Notes: generated by a model not told the origin, from the letters alone. Positions 24,786 through 37,320 are shown, counted from the first letter of the stretch. The stretch: 64,000 bases of DNA from Gnetum montanum (GCA_015680685.1 MNCI01007783.1:183922-247921); one strand, 5' to 3'. Translations and numbers: made by a program.

Positions 24786-25740
24786 GATGTGAAATGGTCT
24801 AGACCAGTTTGGTGCTTGTAGAATTAAAGTTTCTATGATTTTCTACTTCAAAAGTTGGAATGCATTTTGACATTCCTTGGTCCAAACAAATAGGACATCT
24901 TTCTTTGTTAGCTCAACCAACAATTTTACTATCTTAGAGAAATCTGCTATGAATCTTTGGTAGTAACCAATGTATCTAAGGTATGATCAGATACCTTTTA
25001 TAGTTTCTAGTTGATGGGTAATTCCTTGGATGAGCTTGATCCTTTTAGGGTCAGCCTCAATCCTTTCTTGTGGAATTCTATGCCCCAACACAATGCCCTC
25101 ATAGACCATTAGAAGGCTCTTCTACCAATTAAGCTAAAGATTGATCTCCACACATCTTTTGAGTGCTTGTTCAAGATAGTCAAGGGCTTGCTCAAATGTA
25201 GCCCCATAGATGGAGAAGTTATCCATGAAGACTTCCACCCTGCTACAAATCTACTGCCAAAAAATACTCAAGAGTAGGCATTAGAATGTGGTAGGGGCAT
25301 TTCATAGGTTGAAAGGCATCTTTTGATATGTAAAAGTCCCCAACAAACTCATGTGTTATTTTGGTGTGATCCTCTAGCATGATCTAGATTTGGTTATAGC
25401 CACTATAACCATCTAGAAAACTATAATAGTACTACCTAGATATATTGTATAACACTTGATCCATAATTAGCAATGGGAAGTGATCTTTGAATGTTTCCAT
25501 GTTCAACAACCATAAATTGATGTAGACCTACAACTTGCCATCTTTCTTTGGCATAATCACAAGTGGGATAACCCACTAACTATCCATAATGGGATAGATA
25601 AACCCTACCTTAAGAAGTTGTTTGATTTCCTCTTTGATGATCTATGTCAATTTGGATTTCAACAAATATTGTAATTATCTCTTTGGCTTTATGGCTTGAT
25701 TGGTGTAGATATGATGCTAGCATATCCTAGGATTAATCCT
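24786..25740 (-). pseudogene. Gypsy reverse transcriptase remnant, element B (FMDN)
   Basis: The catalytic box is at 25218-25229 on the minus strand and reads FMDN within EVFMDNFSIYG: the second catalytic Asp is replaced, which would abolish polymerase activity. Other RT blocks align with those of A, including the segment around 25500-25560 (fingers, KKDGKL.V..) and the thumb near 24900-25050. Multiple stops. Confidence 0.75.
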
Positions 25741-25758
25741 TGTGAGTTTGGGATATGA

Positions 25759-26700
25759 CTAAGAAAAAATTGTTAGCCATCTATTGACTAGATTCAATAG
25801 CATCTCCTTTTCCTTAGGAGTAAAATTTTCATTAATTATTATTGGCTTTCCATTTTTCAAGAATGCATATTCCATGCCAACATGAAGAATTTTCAAATCA
25901 AGGAACTCTTGTTTAAAATTTTCAAGAATTTCTGACTCTTTCCAATTGGTATAATCAATTTCATCAATGGAGAGTTGGTGATGAACATGCTCTAGTTCAT
26001 CCATACCTTTGATGTAGGCACATGTTAGGCTCTTAATAGGTTCCATGCAAAGTGTATAGCTTCTAACTACATACTAACTACATACTTTGATATATCAACA
26101 CACTAACTACATACTTTGATAGATATACTATTAAAAGCTCATAGTTTTTGCATATAGTTGCACATTGTATTACTGTATACAATGCATCGAACTTTATTTC
26201 TCTTGATCATTCCAAATGCATTCTCTTTAGATATTTCAAGGTAAAGATCTTAGATCTTTAATTATGCATCAATAGTGCTTAGCCAAGCCCTTCCCATGAT
26301 GATTGGAATCCATCTTAATATTATCTACTTAGATCAGCAAGAAATCAGTGGTGTAGGACCACCCACAAAAGATGGTCATAATGTCCTCCACTAGTCCCAA
26401 GGAAACAGTGATGGACTAATTAGCCAACTTGAGATGGATGTTTCTCTTCTTGAGTAAAGGTAGGTTCCAAGCTTTACACATCTCATAGAGAATTAAATTA
26501 ATAGTAGAACCTGAATCCAAAAGAGCCTTGCAAGACTCATTCCTAGTGATTTGAAGGTAAATAAGGGTTCTTCTAGAATTAGATAGTTTCTTGGGAAGAT
26601 GGCCAACCTTTATCTAATTGGTTACTACATGGGTTCACATAACGCTATGCACTTTGGGAGGTGTTTGATTTGAAGGGGAATTGAATAGATTAGATGTAGA
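25759..26700 (-). pseudogene. Gypsy aspartic protease and linker, element B (DSGS kept)
   Basis: The minus strand reads ESCKALLDSGSTINLILYEM, with the protease active site DSGS at 26506-26517. A matching block in A reads NSRS and in C DSC, so B has the best preserved site. The downstream part (25759-26046) is an open linker between protease and RT (MEPIKSLTCAYIKGMDELEH...). The domain would process Gag-Pol. Confidence 0.7.
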
Positions 26701-26799
26701 GGGAGATGAAGACGTAGGGTTACCAAATGTAGGTGTATGTAAGGGTTTTCTTTAGCTATTGGTTAGAAAGAAAGGTTTTTTTCATGCTCTAGTTTTTGA

Positions 26800-29095
26800 A
26801 CCACTCAGTTGAGGAGTTGACTATAAATTAACAACCCTTGTTGTGTTGCATTGTTGTGGCTGTGGCAGAATTTCTCCCTACATTGATGGAGTAGGTGGTA
26901 ACTAGATTGAAGATGGAGGAACATATACAGAAGGATGAGAAGGATGATAGGAATATGGGCTTTTTCCTCTAGTAGATAGAGAATGAGTTCTATAATACTC
27001 TGAAGGATAGTCATGACGTTGGAAGGTGGCATGACTAGAAGAGTTATGTAGAGACATGGGTTGCTAAACATAGTACCCATATGGATATAGTTGTTAGTTA
27101 GTGTATTACTACCTTGGTTGTGGCATCTTCCATGACTATTGGTTTTGCCATTGCTGATACTACTTATACAGTTATCGTGGAGCTCCACTTAGATAGTAGG
27201 TTTGTTATTGGTGGAACTACTGAGGATTGCCTTGAGGATAAGGCAATCTTTTGGGTGCTTTCCTTCTTGCTACTTTAGGATTCAACATGTATATCATAGA
27301 CTCCTACAAGTGTGAAATGATGGAGAAACATCCTTTAGGATGTTTGTATTAGTAGATGTTATATCCATCACCATCATCTAATTCTATCTCCACAACTTCT
27401 TCTACTTTAGTAGCTTTGTCCTTACCCCTTGGTAGGCATGTTTAGCTTCTTTTCACCTCTTATAGTTATGGTCACTACTCTACTCTCTTGATTTTTATGT
27501 GATTTTTATACTAGTTGGGAATTTTTCATCCAAAATTCCCATAATTTATCAACCTTAGTTGATATGTTGGAAGTAGATTTTTGGATTGACAAGGTTTTTC
27601 ATTGCACAACTTCATCAAGTGGTGACTCCTCCTCATTGTCACAAAATCAAACCTCCCTTTTTCTAATGGAAGGATCCCTATTATATTCCTTAGCACTTTT
27701 CCATTTTCTCAACTCTCCTTCTTCTTTTGCTACCTACTCTATTAGCCTTTGAATCTAATGGACTCTAAGTTCTAATAGTCTTCCTTGGGCATAAACTACA
27801 AGAGTTCTTATCATTTTTTATCTGATTCCATCTATTATGTGGTGAAGTTTTTCTTACTAAGAAAAACCATGGCTAGGGTATTGGTGTATGAGAGAATAAT
27901 ATCTACCTATGGTGGCATCCAAGAGTTCATGTGTTCCTTACTTCCATCCTTGGATCTATCTTCTTAGATTAGAGACTTGAGAGTACGTCTAGTATTTATC
28001 ATTAAACTTCTCTAGCATTGTACTTCACCTGTGGATGGATTCTACCTCTAAGGACCAATACCATCTTTCTTCTTCTTTGCTGAGTGTCCAGGGAAATAGC
28101 TTTAATTTTCGCTAATCATTTTCAAGATTTTGTAAGGCATAGGCATCATGAAAGGCTATAAGATGTGTTTGTCGATCAGAGTTATATCCACCTTCAAATT
28201 TTGGGATATTGTTCATGTCAAGTCACTTGATTTGACATTTTTTCACATGTCTAGTTGGGATTTTCACTACCTATGTAATATTTAGCATGTTTCAAGTGGT
28301 AAGTAAAGGCTCATCATCATAATTATTTTGATGATACGTATGATGTCCTCTACTACCCCTTCATTCATGGTGGTATCTGTGATTATCATTGTTGTCCCAC
28401 TATTCACCTTCATCATGGTTGTCCTTCCTACAATGTCTATCAGAACTAGAAGAGGAGAAATAAGATACAAATGAAAAGGATGAAGAGGGAGGAGAAATAC
28501 CACTACCATGGTGTCTATCACCACCTCTACACTTATCATGGCCACATTCATAAGCCTTTTTATCATCTTGATGCTTGCTCGAGCCCTTACTTTGACCCCT
28601 AGTTTTTCCTGAATCTCGATTGTTGATAGTGAACTACAAATTCAGGTTCATACTCCCATCACTAATATCAATGGATGAAGACTCTTCATGTTAAGAACTC
28701 CTAGAGGGAGGATCCTCACTATCATTTTGGTTGAGAAACAATAACGAATTGGTGAATCGTTTCCAGTTTACAGCCTCATGGTGTTTCTTCAGGTGTTGAT
28801 ATCTCCTGCATTATGTTTTAGTGGGATGGTAGTCTCAGTAGTCATGGTCATGAAAAACATACTCTTATTAAAGATCTTGGATGTCCAAGCTCCTAAGAGT
28901 TTCGAGTAGCATCCTAGGCATAGATTGATTAGGAGGCATTACAATGTTGCCCTCCATATCTCACCACCATAATTGTTCACCCTAATTTAGAATGAAGGTG
29001 AAGTCAAGCACATACTCATTTGGATGACTATATACCACCTTGCATTATTGAGGCACTAACAGTTTAGTATCATCATGCTTTTGAGAAGAAGTCAT
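26800..29095 (-). pseudogene. Gypsy gag remnant, element B
   Basis: The start near 29095 reads MTSSQKHDDTKLLVPQ on the minus strand, matching C's MSSSHRHYDSKSLVPQE (31598). Next come YVLDFTFILN and MPPNQSMPRMLL, the Ser-rich linker (about 28440-28520), a capsid-like middle with stops, and a His/Pro-rich C-terminal part at 26800-27190. The gag order is the same in A, C and D. Confidence 0.65.
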
Positions 29096-29227
29096 TTTAT
29101 AACTAGAAAAAGTTATTAGTATGCTTAAATTATTATATTTATTTTTAGAATGATTTTGGACCTTATGGTTTGTTTCACGATGTTAATGATTTTCACAATG
29201 CCTAGAGAGTGCACATTTTAAACAAAA

Positions 29228-29250
29228 ATAATCCTTAGAAATGATACCAA
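29228..29250 (-). promoter_or_regulatory. Primer-binding site of element B
   Basis: Directly inside the 5' LTR, the minus strand reads TTGGTATCATTTCTAAGGAT. C (TTGCTATTATTGCTAGGGAC) and D (TTGGCACCATTGCTAACGAC) have related sites at the same place. Together they fit a decayed tRNA-Asp-type site (TGGCGCCGTTGCCGGGGA), typical of the Athila/Tat group. Confidence 0.5.
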
Positions 29251-30121
29251 TGATGAATGGTGAATACCCCTATGCTCAATGATATGAATCACTAAGCATT
29301 CATACAAAATTTAGGCAAATTCCATAGATTCTATGTCTTCTTGTATGCTAGCCTCTAGGAAGTGAACTTACCATAATAGTCATTCGTTATCTTTCCAATT
29401 GCACTTGTGATATGCAAAGGTATGGTTAAGTGTAATCAAGGCATATTTTTATTATTTTTATGTTTTATGTTTTTGGTGCTTAAAATAAAGGATGAAAGGA
29501 ATGAAGTAATTTAATTACTAATTGAATCCAACTAACAAACAAAGGTCTAAGTATTTCTAACATAAGTATCTAGTTCCACTTTACGTACACATCCTAAACA
29601 CGTATAACACTACTAGGTTACCAAACATTAAGCATTACTTTGATTACAAAGCATCATTTGCATGTTTGAAGTAATTGTACTTATGTTCTTAATTAATTTC
29701 TATTTAACCTAGCTAGCTTAGTTTCTTAATTAGCTTAATTACTTAAAAGAATTAAATAAAATTATTGAAAAACATTAAATGCATGAAGAAAATATTTAAT
29801 CTAGCCAAAATGCTACAAGGTTTATAAGAAAGCTTGTCTTTATTACTGCACATACTACCATGCTTAGGTACAACAATGCTTGAACAAATATCCATACAAT
29901 TAATAACTTTTGCTATTGGCACATTGGAAAAATATTCTAACTTTAGGAAAGAAAAATTGCAAGAGCTCTGCTACTCTATGACAAAGACACTTCGAAACTA
30001 TGCACCCAAGCACTATATTTATAGGTTGGCACATATCCTACAACCTCATATATTTAGCATTGCCTTTGGGCCCCTGTAATTAGGTATATGATATTAGAAC
30101 TAGATAAAATACACTTTATCA
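29251..30121 (-). repeat. 5' LTR of element B
   Basis: 871 bases, from TGATAAAG (minus strand, at 30121) to CCATTCATCA (at 29251), directly next to the primer-binding site. It pairs with 22247-23086. A TATA-like ACCTATAAATATAG (minus strand) is near 30015-30028. Confidence 0.8.
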
Positions 30122-30720
30122 CTGTTCATAAAACTTTAGGAATCCTACCTTTTAAAGGAAGGCTTAGAGATTGATTAATCAAGTATACTATCATATTAGT
30201 AGCTTCTTCCAAAAATGATTTGACAAGACTAGATTCTGATAGCATTCTTCTAACACATTCAATGATGAATTTGTTCATCCTTTCTAGAACATTTTTTATG
30301 CTATTCTAGGAATGGTTCTTATTCTCTAGATACCATTTTCTTTGCGAAAAATATTTAATGTAGTAGAACAATATTGTCCACCATTATCAATCACTAAACA
30401 TTTAATATATTTTTAGACTCCTTTTCAACTCTAGCTTTAAAGCTTTTAAAAATATCCAAAACCTAATCTTTAGAAGCCATGGGTTAAAACCAACACTTTA
30501 TAAAATAATTATCTATGAATGTAACAAAATAAAAAGCTCCATCATGAGATTGAACATCCATTGGGCCAAACACATCTAAATATACCATCTCCAGTGCCTT
30601 ACCTTTTGTGAAATGCGGATCTCTCCTAGTATTCATCCTATGTTGCGTTTCCATAACATAATGTTCATTTTTACCTATAAATATGCACTCATCCACTATG
30701 TTTATGGCATATTTTGTCAT
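30122..30720 (-). pseudogene. Ty1/copia integrase fragment
   Basis: Minus strand: an open 78-residue piece at 30484-30720 contains CIFIGKNEHY, then KGKALEMVYLDVFGPMDVQS and GAFYFVTFIDNY, the start of the copia integrase core with its first catalytic Asp. Degraded continuation to about 30140 reads ERMNKFIIECVRRML. No LTR, RT or gag accompanies it. It lies exactly between the outer LTR end of element B and the truncated LTR of element C, so it is the remnant of an insertion or recombination at that junction. Confidence 0.75.
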
Positions 30721-31435
30721 GGTTGTAGTGGAGCTCTTGTAGTTTTATCATTTGAAAGTTAGAATATTTTTCTAAGTGCTAGTAGTAGGAGTCAATGAGT
30801 GTACAGATCTTTATTTGAGCACTATTGTGCCTAATCATAGTAGTGTATGTGGCAATCAAGATGAGCTTTTTGATAAATCTTGCAACACTTTGAAATAGAT
30901 TAATTATTTATTCATACAATTAATATTTTATGAAATTTCCTTTAATGCTATAGGTAATTAAGCTAAATTAATCTAGATTAAATAGTGATTAATTAAGCAC
31001 ATAAGTATGAGCACTTCAAGCATACGATTGATGTTTGGTAATCCTAGCACTACTTAACGTTTGATACCCCAGTAGCATTAAATGTGTTCAAGATGTATAT
31101 GGAAAGTGGGAATAGATGCTTATGTTAAGATTAGTTAAGTGTAGCTAGTTCAATTAAATTAGCAATTAATTATTTTATTTTATTCATTATTCTTTATCCT
31201 TAGGAGACTTAAAAAACAAAACATTAAAATGATAAAAATTATATGCCTTAGTTTCACTTAACCATACCTTTGCATATCACAAGTATAATTGGGAAGACAA
31301 TGATTGCAATGGTTAGTTTCACCTCCTAGAGACCAATGTTCTTAGAAGACTATAAGTCCATGAAATTTAACTAGATCACACATGAATGCTTGGTGATTTG
31401 TATGGTTGGACATAGGGTCTACTCACTGCTCATCA
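30721..31435 (+). repeat. 5' LTR of element C (5' end truncated)
   Basis: Reverse-complement match to the LTRs of B: GTGGAGCTCTTGTAGTTTTA at 30727, TTAGAATATTTTTCTAAGTG at 30759, TTTATTTGAGCACTATTGTG at 30810. It lacks the U3 start (TGATGAA...) and ends in ACTGCTCATCA at 31435, directly before a primer-binding site. Confidence 0.75.
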
Positions 31436-31597
31436 TTGCTATTATTGCTAGGGACTTGTAGCTTGATACGTGCATTATCTAGGACTTGGTGAATATTATT
31501 TAAGACCATTTTAATGAACCCTAAAGTCACAATCATTCAAAAAAAATTAATAATTACAATCATACTTTAAGCACACTAAATTTTTCTCTATTCCACA

Positions 31598-33400
31598 ATG
31601 TCTTCTTCTCATAGGCATTATGATTCAAAATCACTAGTGCCCCAAGAGTTCACAGTGGTGTACACTCATCTGATGAGTTTGTACTTGATTTCACCTTCAT
31701 CTTGCATTAGGATGAGTATTTGTGGTGGAGATATTTGGAGGGTAATGTTGTGTTACCTCCCAATTGATATTTTCCTGGGATGCTACTCCAAACTCTTAAG
31801 AGGTTGGGCATCTAGGACCTCCATGATGAATACGTTATACAAGACCATGACTATTGGGACAACCATCTCAGAGAAACATAACACAAGTGAGATTGGAAAT
31901 AGGAGAAGCTCCATAAAGCTACAAAAGGGAAATGGTTCATTAACCCCTTATTCCTATTGAAAAAAACAATAATGAGGATCCTTCCTCTAAGGGTTCTCAA
32001 CATGAAGATTTTCCACCCCTTGACATTGGTGATGGGGGTCTTAAACCTAAATTTGTAGTCCATTATCAATAATCTAGGCTTATGCAAAGTGGGAGTCAAG
32101 GCAGGGGCTTAGGTAAGCATCCTAATGATAGAAAACCTGATGATCATAACTATGACAAATAGAGAAAATATGGCACACACCATAGTGGTGATAGTCCTCT
32201 TCCCTCTTCATCCTCTTCATCTACATCCTCTTCTTCCTTCACTAATTCTAATCAAAACTATAGTGAGAAAAACTATGATGGACATGAACGATGGCATAAT
32301 GATCATAGGCCCTGCCATGATCAAAGGGGTAGTGGGGAACATCTTAGACATCATCAAAATCATGATGATGATGAGCCCTTGTTGGCCACTCCAAGCATGG
32401 TAAACATCATAGAGGTAGTCAAGATCCTAACCAGGCATATGAAAGATAGTAGAATTAAGTAGTTGAATATGAAAAATATTAATAGATTTGAGGGAGGATA
32501 TAACTTAGATCCATAAACCCATATTTAGGTCTTTTATGATGTTTGCTCCTTGCAAAACATGGAAAACAATTAGAAGAAAATTAAGCTATTTCCCAAGATA
32601 CTCATAAAAGAAGAAAAAAGTTGGTAATGCTCCTTGGTATTAGAATCAATTCATATATGGAGTACAATGCTTGAGTTGTTTAATGACAAATATTAGACAT
32701 ACTTTAGAGTGTTCAATTTGAGAAAGAAAATCCAAGGCTAGTGACAAGGAACAAATAATCCCTTAAACACAATCATGAGTAGGTATTCTTTCCTTTTGCA
32801 CAGATGTGTTAGCCATGGTTATTCTCAAATGGAGTAGCTTCATCATATCATAGATGGGATCCAATATAAATTGAGGAGAACTCTTAGGGTTTATGTCCAA
32901 AGGAGATTGCTAAAACTAAGAGTCCATTAGATTCAAAGGGTGATTGAGTAGGTTGCAAGAGAAGAAGGAAGTTGAGAAAATGGAAAAGTGTTGAGGAGTA
33001 TAACCAAGATCCTTCCATCAAAAAAAGAGAGTCATATTCTATGACAATGAGGGGGAAGAATCTCTTGATGAGATGGTGCTGTGAAAAACCTTGCCAATTC
33101 ACAAATATATATTTGAGATTTCGGCTAAGTTTGATAACATGTGGGAATATTTAAATGAAAAATTTCAAATTTCTCTGAAAATTGTAGAAGAATCCAAGGA
33201 ACAAGGTAGTAATCATGATCATAGGAGAAGAAAAGAAGCTGAATCTGCTAACCAAAGGGATCAGGGAAATGCTGTGGCATTAGAAGAGGTTGTGGAGTTA
33301 AAATTAGATGAAGATAGTGGGTGTGACATCAACTAATATGAACATTCCAAGGGATGTTACCCTGTTGTGTCACACTTACAATAATTTGGGATGTATGCTC
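31598..33400 (+). pseudogene. Gypsy gag remnant, element C
   Basis: The ATG at 31598 begins MSSSHRHYDSKSLVPQE, as in B. The Ser-rich part (about 32180-32260) and a capsid-like middle follow (about 32480-32800: LFPK.L, LELFNDKY, HGYSQME), with frameshifts and stops, then an acidic, Lys-rich segment at 33091-33336 (EQGSNHDHRRRKEAE...). It is about the same length as the gag of B. Confidence 0.65.
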
Positions 33401-33989
33401 TAAATCCTAGACTAGAACAAAGGGAAGCACCTAGAAGGTTGTCTTATCCTTAAGGTAATCTAAGATAGTTCCACCAACAACAACAGGCTTATTATCTAGG
33501 TGGAGCTCTACCACAACCTTATGATCAGTATTAGTAGTGGCAGCATTCACAATCATGGGGGATACCACCACTAAGGCAGCAGTACCCTTATAGGTAGCCA
33601 AATCCATATGGGTACTATGTTTTGCAAGTAATGTCTCTATCTGACTCTTTTTTTCATGCTTCTTTTTAGCATCAGTATTACCCTCCATAGTATTATAGAA
33701 CTCACTCTCCATCTACTAGAGGGAAGACCCCATATCCCTTTCATCCTCCTCATCCTTTAGCACATGCTCCTCCATCCTCAACCCAATTACCAGTTGCTTC
33801 ACCGATGTAGGGTAAAATTTCCATATAGTTGTATTAGTGTAATGTTACTAGAGCCATTAACTTACAATCAGCTCCTTAGCCGAGTGGATCAGAACCTAGA
33901 TCCCATAAAAACCATTCTTCTAGACTAATATCCCTACTAAGCTCTCAACTACTTATGCAGTTGGTCACCATGTATCTCCTTCATCCTTT

Positions 33990-34550
33990 ACGTCCATTCC
34001 ATTTGAAAGCCCTTGAAACCAAATGCCTCCCAAGATCCACACAGTCATGTTAACCCATGATGTATCTTATTGGATAAAGGCTAGTAACCTTCTTATTAAA
34101 AGAGCTAATCTTTGAAGTCCCATCATCTATTTACAGATTGCTAGGAATAAACCATACAAGGATCTTCTTGACTCATGTTTTGTAGTTAGTTTAATTTTCC
34201 ATGAAATGTATAATGCCTAGAACCTACCTTCTCTCAAGAAGAGCAACATTTGTTTGGAATTGGCAGATCAGTCCATCACTGTTCCATTGGGACTAGTGGA
34301 GGACATTGTGACCATAGTATATGTGTGGTCATACCTTATCAATTTCTTGGTAATTAAAGTTGACAATTGTAAGGGGGACTCCCAAATCATTATGGAAAGG
34401 GCTTGGTTGAGCACGTTTGATGTAAGAATGGGAATTAGAGATATTTCCATAGAGATTTCCAAAGAAAATATATTTGGAAAGATACATAAGAGGTGAGTTC
34501 CATGCATCATGTACAATGACACTGGGTGAAACTATGTGTAAAAACTTTGG
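33990..34550 (+). pseudogene. Gypsy aspartic protease remnant, element C
   Basis: The plus strand reads LLDSCFVVSLIFHEMY at about 34164-34211, with the active-site DSG changed to DSC. An open stretch at 34254-34496 follows: LELADQSITVPLGLVEDIV, VWSYLINFLVIKVDN and MERAWLSTFDVRMGIRDISI, the typical end of a gypsy protease. Inactive. Confidence 0.75.
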
Positions 34551-34689
34551 TCTATTAAAAGCACATCAATCAAAGCATGTAGACAATGTGCAAATGAATC
34601 CAAAATCCAAAAGTGCTAGTATGCAATAGCCACAAAATAGGAGAGCACCTAGTGGCAAATAGCTAATTATGAGAGTAGCATAAATAGAA

Positions 34690-36480
34690 ATTTTAATGCA
34701 TTTTATTTAAATCATTTCTACTTAGGTGCTCCTTGTCGACACTTGGCAAGTCCTTAGTTGCATGCTTTCTTTTCATGCTTCATGCATTTCATTTGTATAT
34801 AGTTGAATTTGCATATTTTCTTTGTGTTTCCATCATTTTCTCATGCATATTATGTCTACCATTATCCTTTTCTTAGCATATTGGTTTTGGTTTGATCTAT
34901 TTGTGCATTTCAACATGATTTTAATAATCATTATGATCATTTGAGTTACTAAGCATTAGGTCATCATAACACCATTTAAATATTAGAGAAAGTATAATGT
35001 TTTATATAGAATTTATGTTATATCATATTACTATGATATAAAATCTACTTTATATGAGATATTTTAATATTTCTATGATTTTTTCCAATATATTTCAAGG
35101 TTTTATTTTATTAGTTATGTTGGATTATGGAGGATGGGATTTATGCTAACTTATCATGTTATTATCATGGTCATGTGAATGTAGGACTTGTAAAGTTGGA
35201 GAATGATTACCCACAATCACTAGGTAACCTTAGAAAATTCTATTTTCCTTATCATAAACCCTAGCCCCAAAGTGTGATGATCGATGGCTATCTTGTGAAC
35301 AATAAGGTGAAGTGTATTCCTCTTCACTTGAGAATCCTTAGCTACCTAGAAGACCTACTCTGATGTCATCAAGCTTATAATTAAAGGCACATGCATGAGG
35401 GTTGAACTACATCATGGGAAAATTTTCCAAAAAGATAATGTTCTTTGGCAATGCAATTAATTAAGTAGACCCATGTTGGAATTCCTACCTTAAGAAAGAA
35501 CTGCACCATGAGAATAGTTTTCTCAAAAAAGAAGGACCATGTTCATTGGCAATGTAACAATTTTTTAAGCATGATGGGGTTTGGCAACAATCCTCACCCT
35601 AGCCTTTATTTCCTTTTTAAATCCATTTTTCATAAATTCAAAAACAAACAAAAAAATTGATAAATATTCTCTATTTTCTCTCAGTAGTTTGGCTTTCACT
35701 CTTGTTGGTTTATATGTAAGTTTAGCAGGAGTGGTTGAGTTAGAATTTGAAGTGATGGTAGAAGGAGGTAAGGGAAATCAAAACTAATAAAAACCCTCCC
35801 CATAGCCAAAGGAATGAGAGGGGATTTCGGTAGAAAGAGAAGAGATCCCAAAAATCCTTTCTATGGATTCTTTACTAACTAGTCTTGGAGGTGCTTCCAG
35901 AAGGAGTTCAGTGAGGAGCTATGAATAAATCTGAGAGCTAGAAGGTGCACACTTGTTGAGTATGTGTCCTTCATGGAAGCATGGGTAGATAAGCTTGTAC
36001 AAGAGGCTATCCATTTAGCCAATCAAATCTAGTGCTCTATATTGAGCTAAGTCTTTTACTGAAACCTTTTGTTCATTATTCCTGCAACTAAGAGCTATAA
36101 TCTCTATTGTATGTTTAGTCAAAGATAAAAATTTTAATCAAGGCCTTTGTTTGTGTTTGGAGTTTATGAGTTCTCGATTACATTAAACTTTCATTTTCCA
36201 AGCTTGTTTAATCAACAACCGTTTTATTTAAATTTCCTTATCAAGTCAAAAATTCATACAGTTATTTTATTTAAATTCTCTTATCTAAATTTCCTTGTCA
36301 AAGTTAAAATTATTAGCATTATTGAATACAATAATTTCTAACTATTAAAACACCATGTTGCCCTTACAAGCTGAGACTATTTTTGGGTTTCCATACCCGT
36401 ACAAGAGGAATTTTAGACAATAGTATCTTAAAACAAGTATTTTGAGGGTATTGTTGTATGACCCATTTTTATGCATCAAC
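34690..36480 (+). other. Non-coding 3' part of element C (uncertain)
   Basis: AT-rich, without a recognised protein. Two imperfect direct repeats, CATGGGAAAATTTTCCAAAA at 35413-35456 and CATGAGAATAGTTTTCTCAA at 35507-35557, each ends in a TTGGCAATG block. Such repeats are common in the spacer between pol and the 3' LTR of large gypsy elements. An open stretch at 35581-35787 has no family signature. Confidence 0.35.
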
Positions 36481-36939
36481 ACTATTGTTTAGAGATTCTT
36501 AAATTAAATATTAAACATTTAGTCTTTTGGAAATTTTGTAGTATTACTAAATTTTAAAATATTTTTGAACATTTAATTGAAAACTTTTCTCAACCCATAT
36601 CTTTAGAATTTTTACCCTAATCGTATATGCTTTCTGGATAGGAAAATAAAATATTCTTATTTTAGAAGGATTCTAAGTCCTACATTTTAATGCAAAGAGC
36701 CTAGAATAGCTAGGAAAAAGCTAAAAAAAAAAAGAATGTGGGATGGTTGGTAACTTAATTTTACAGAACATGGATATTTAGGACTTCAAAAATAATTTTT
36801 ATATACTTTGTACTTTGTAAAATAGAAAACATGTACAAATTTAGAATATGTTATCCATGTATTGATTTTTATCAATGAATAATAAATAATGAACCTAAAA
36901 CTAAAATCTTTTACTTACACCTACCAAGATCCCTCTGAT
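36481..36939. other. AT-rich stretch, possible solo LTR remnant
   Basis: It contains TTATCCATGTATTGATTTTT and ATCAATGAATAATAAATAAT near 36850-36890, which resemble the 3' end of plant LTRs. There is no second copy in the window, so this is only a possibility. Confidence 0.25.
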
Positions 36940-37065
36940 CTATTGGACTAGTTTTAGAATTGGTTCTAAAGGATTTTTTAAAATTTATAACTCAATGCTA
37001 CCTAGTAGAATTGAACATGTAACCTAGAGTTACCAAGCCAAGACTCTTACTTGGAACATCACAAG
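36940..37065 (-). repeat. tRNA-derived SINE-like repeat, type 2
   Basis: The minus strand reads GGTAAGAGTCTTGGCTTGG... with GTTCAATTCTAC downstream, like A and B boxes, then CTAGGTAGCATTGAGTTATA. The same head is in both ~515-bp repeats (about 15560-15660 and 16360-16450). Confidence 0.45.
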
Positions 37066-37149
37066 GATTATTTTAAATTTCATCACATATTATATGTTTA
37101 AGGAAAAATAAATATTATTTTATTAAATATTGGTATTTTAACATTATGA

Positions 37150-37320
37150 ATCATCATTTGGAGTGATGGTAAGTTTCTTGTTTCTCAAGTTAAAGACCCA
37201 AGTTTGAGCTTGGGCCCAAGTACTTGAAGAATTTATGCTTTCACCCATTTATCCACTCTCCTACGACCTTACTTAGTAGGATGAGATTTGTGACTCTATG
37301 TGATAATAATTTTTGTTAGC
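37150..37320 (+). repeat. tRNA-derived SINE-like repeat, type 1
   Basis: The plus strand reads GGAGTGATGGTAAGTTTCTT, GTTTCTCAAGTTAAAGACCC and AAGTTTGAGCTTGGG, a tRNA-like head with A- and B-box-like parts, then a body with GCTTTCACCCATTTATCCAC. The body motif also occurs in the 7920-8060 copy (minus strand). It is the most complete of the four type 1 copies. Confidence 0.5.

Larger units (their letters stand above)
22247..30121 (-). mobile_element. Ty3/gypsy LTR retrotransposon B, both LTRs present (decayed)
   Basis: The minus-strand order is 5' LTR (29251-30121), primer-binding site, gag, protease, RT, RNase H, integrase, purine-rich tract and 3' LTR (22247-23086). Both LTRs share long blocks. 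The 5' LTR starts TGATAAAG and the 3' LTR TGATGAAC; the 5' LTR ends CCATTCATCA next to the PBS. The outer end of the 3' LTR is truncated, so no target duplication can be read. Same family and orientation as element A, with independent mutations. All reading frames are broken. Confidence 0.85.
30721..36480 (+). mobile_element. Ty3/gypsy element C: gag-protease, RT to integrase missing
   Basis: Same family as A and B but on the plus strand: partial LTR, primer-binding site (31436-31457), gag (31598-33400), protease (33990-34550), and a short match to A's protease-RT linker up to about 34680 (ATGCAATAGCCACAAAATAG at 34621, matched in A near 3170). Then RT, RNase H and integrase are absent and a non-coding 3' region follows. 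The right boundary is not defined: no second LTR of this family is found, and the 36480 end is approximate. The deletion is probably secondary. Confidence 0.65.
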
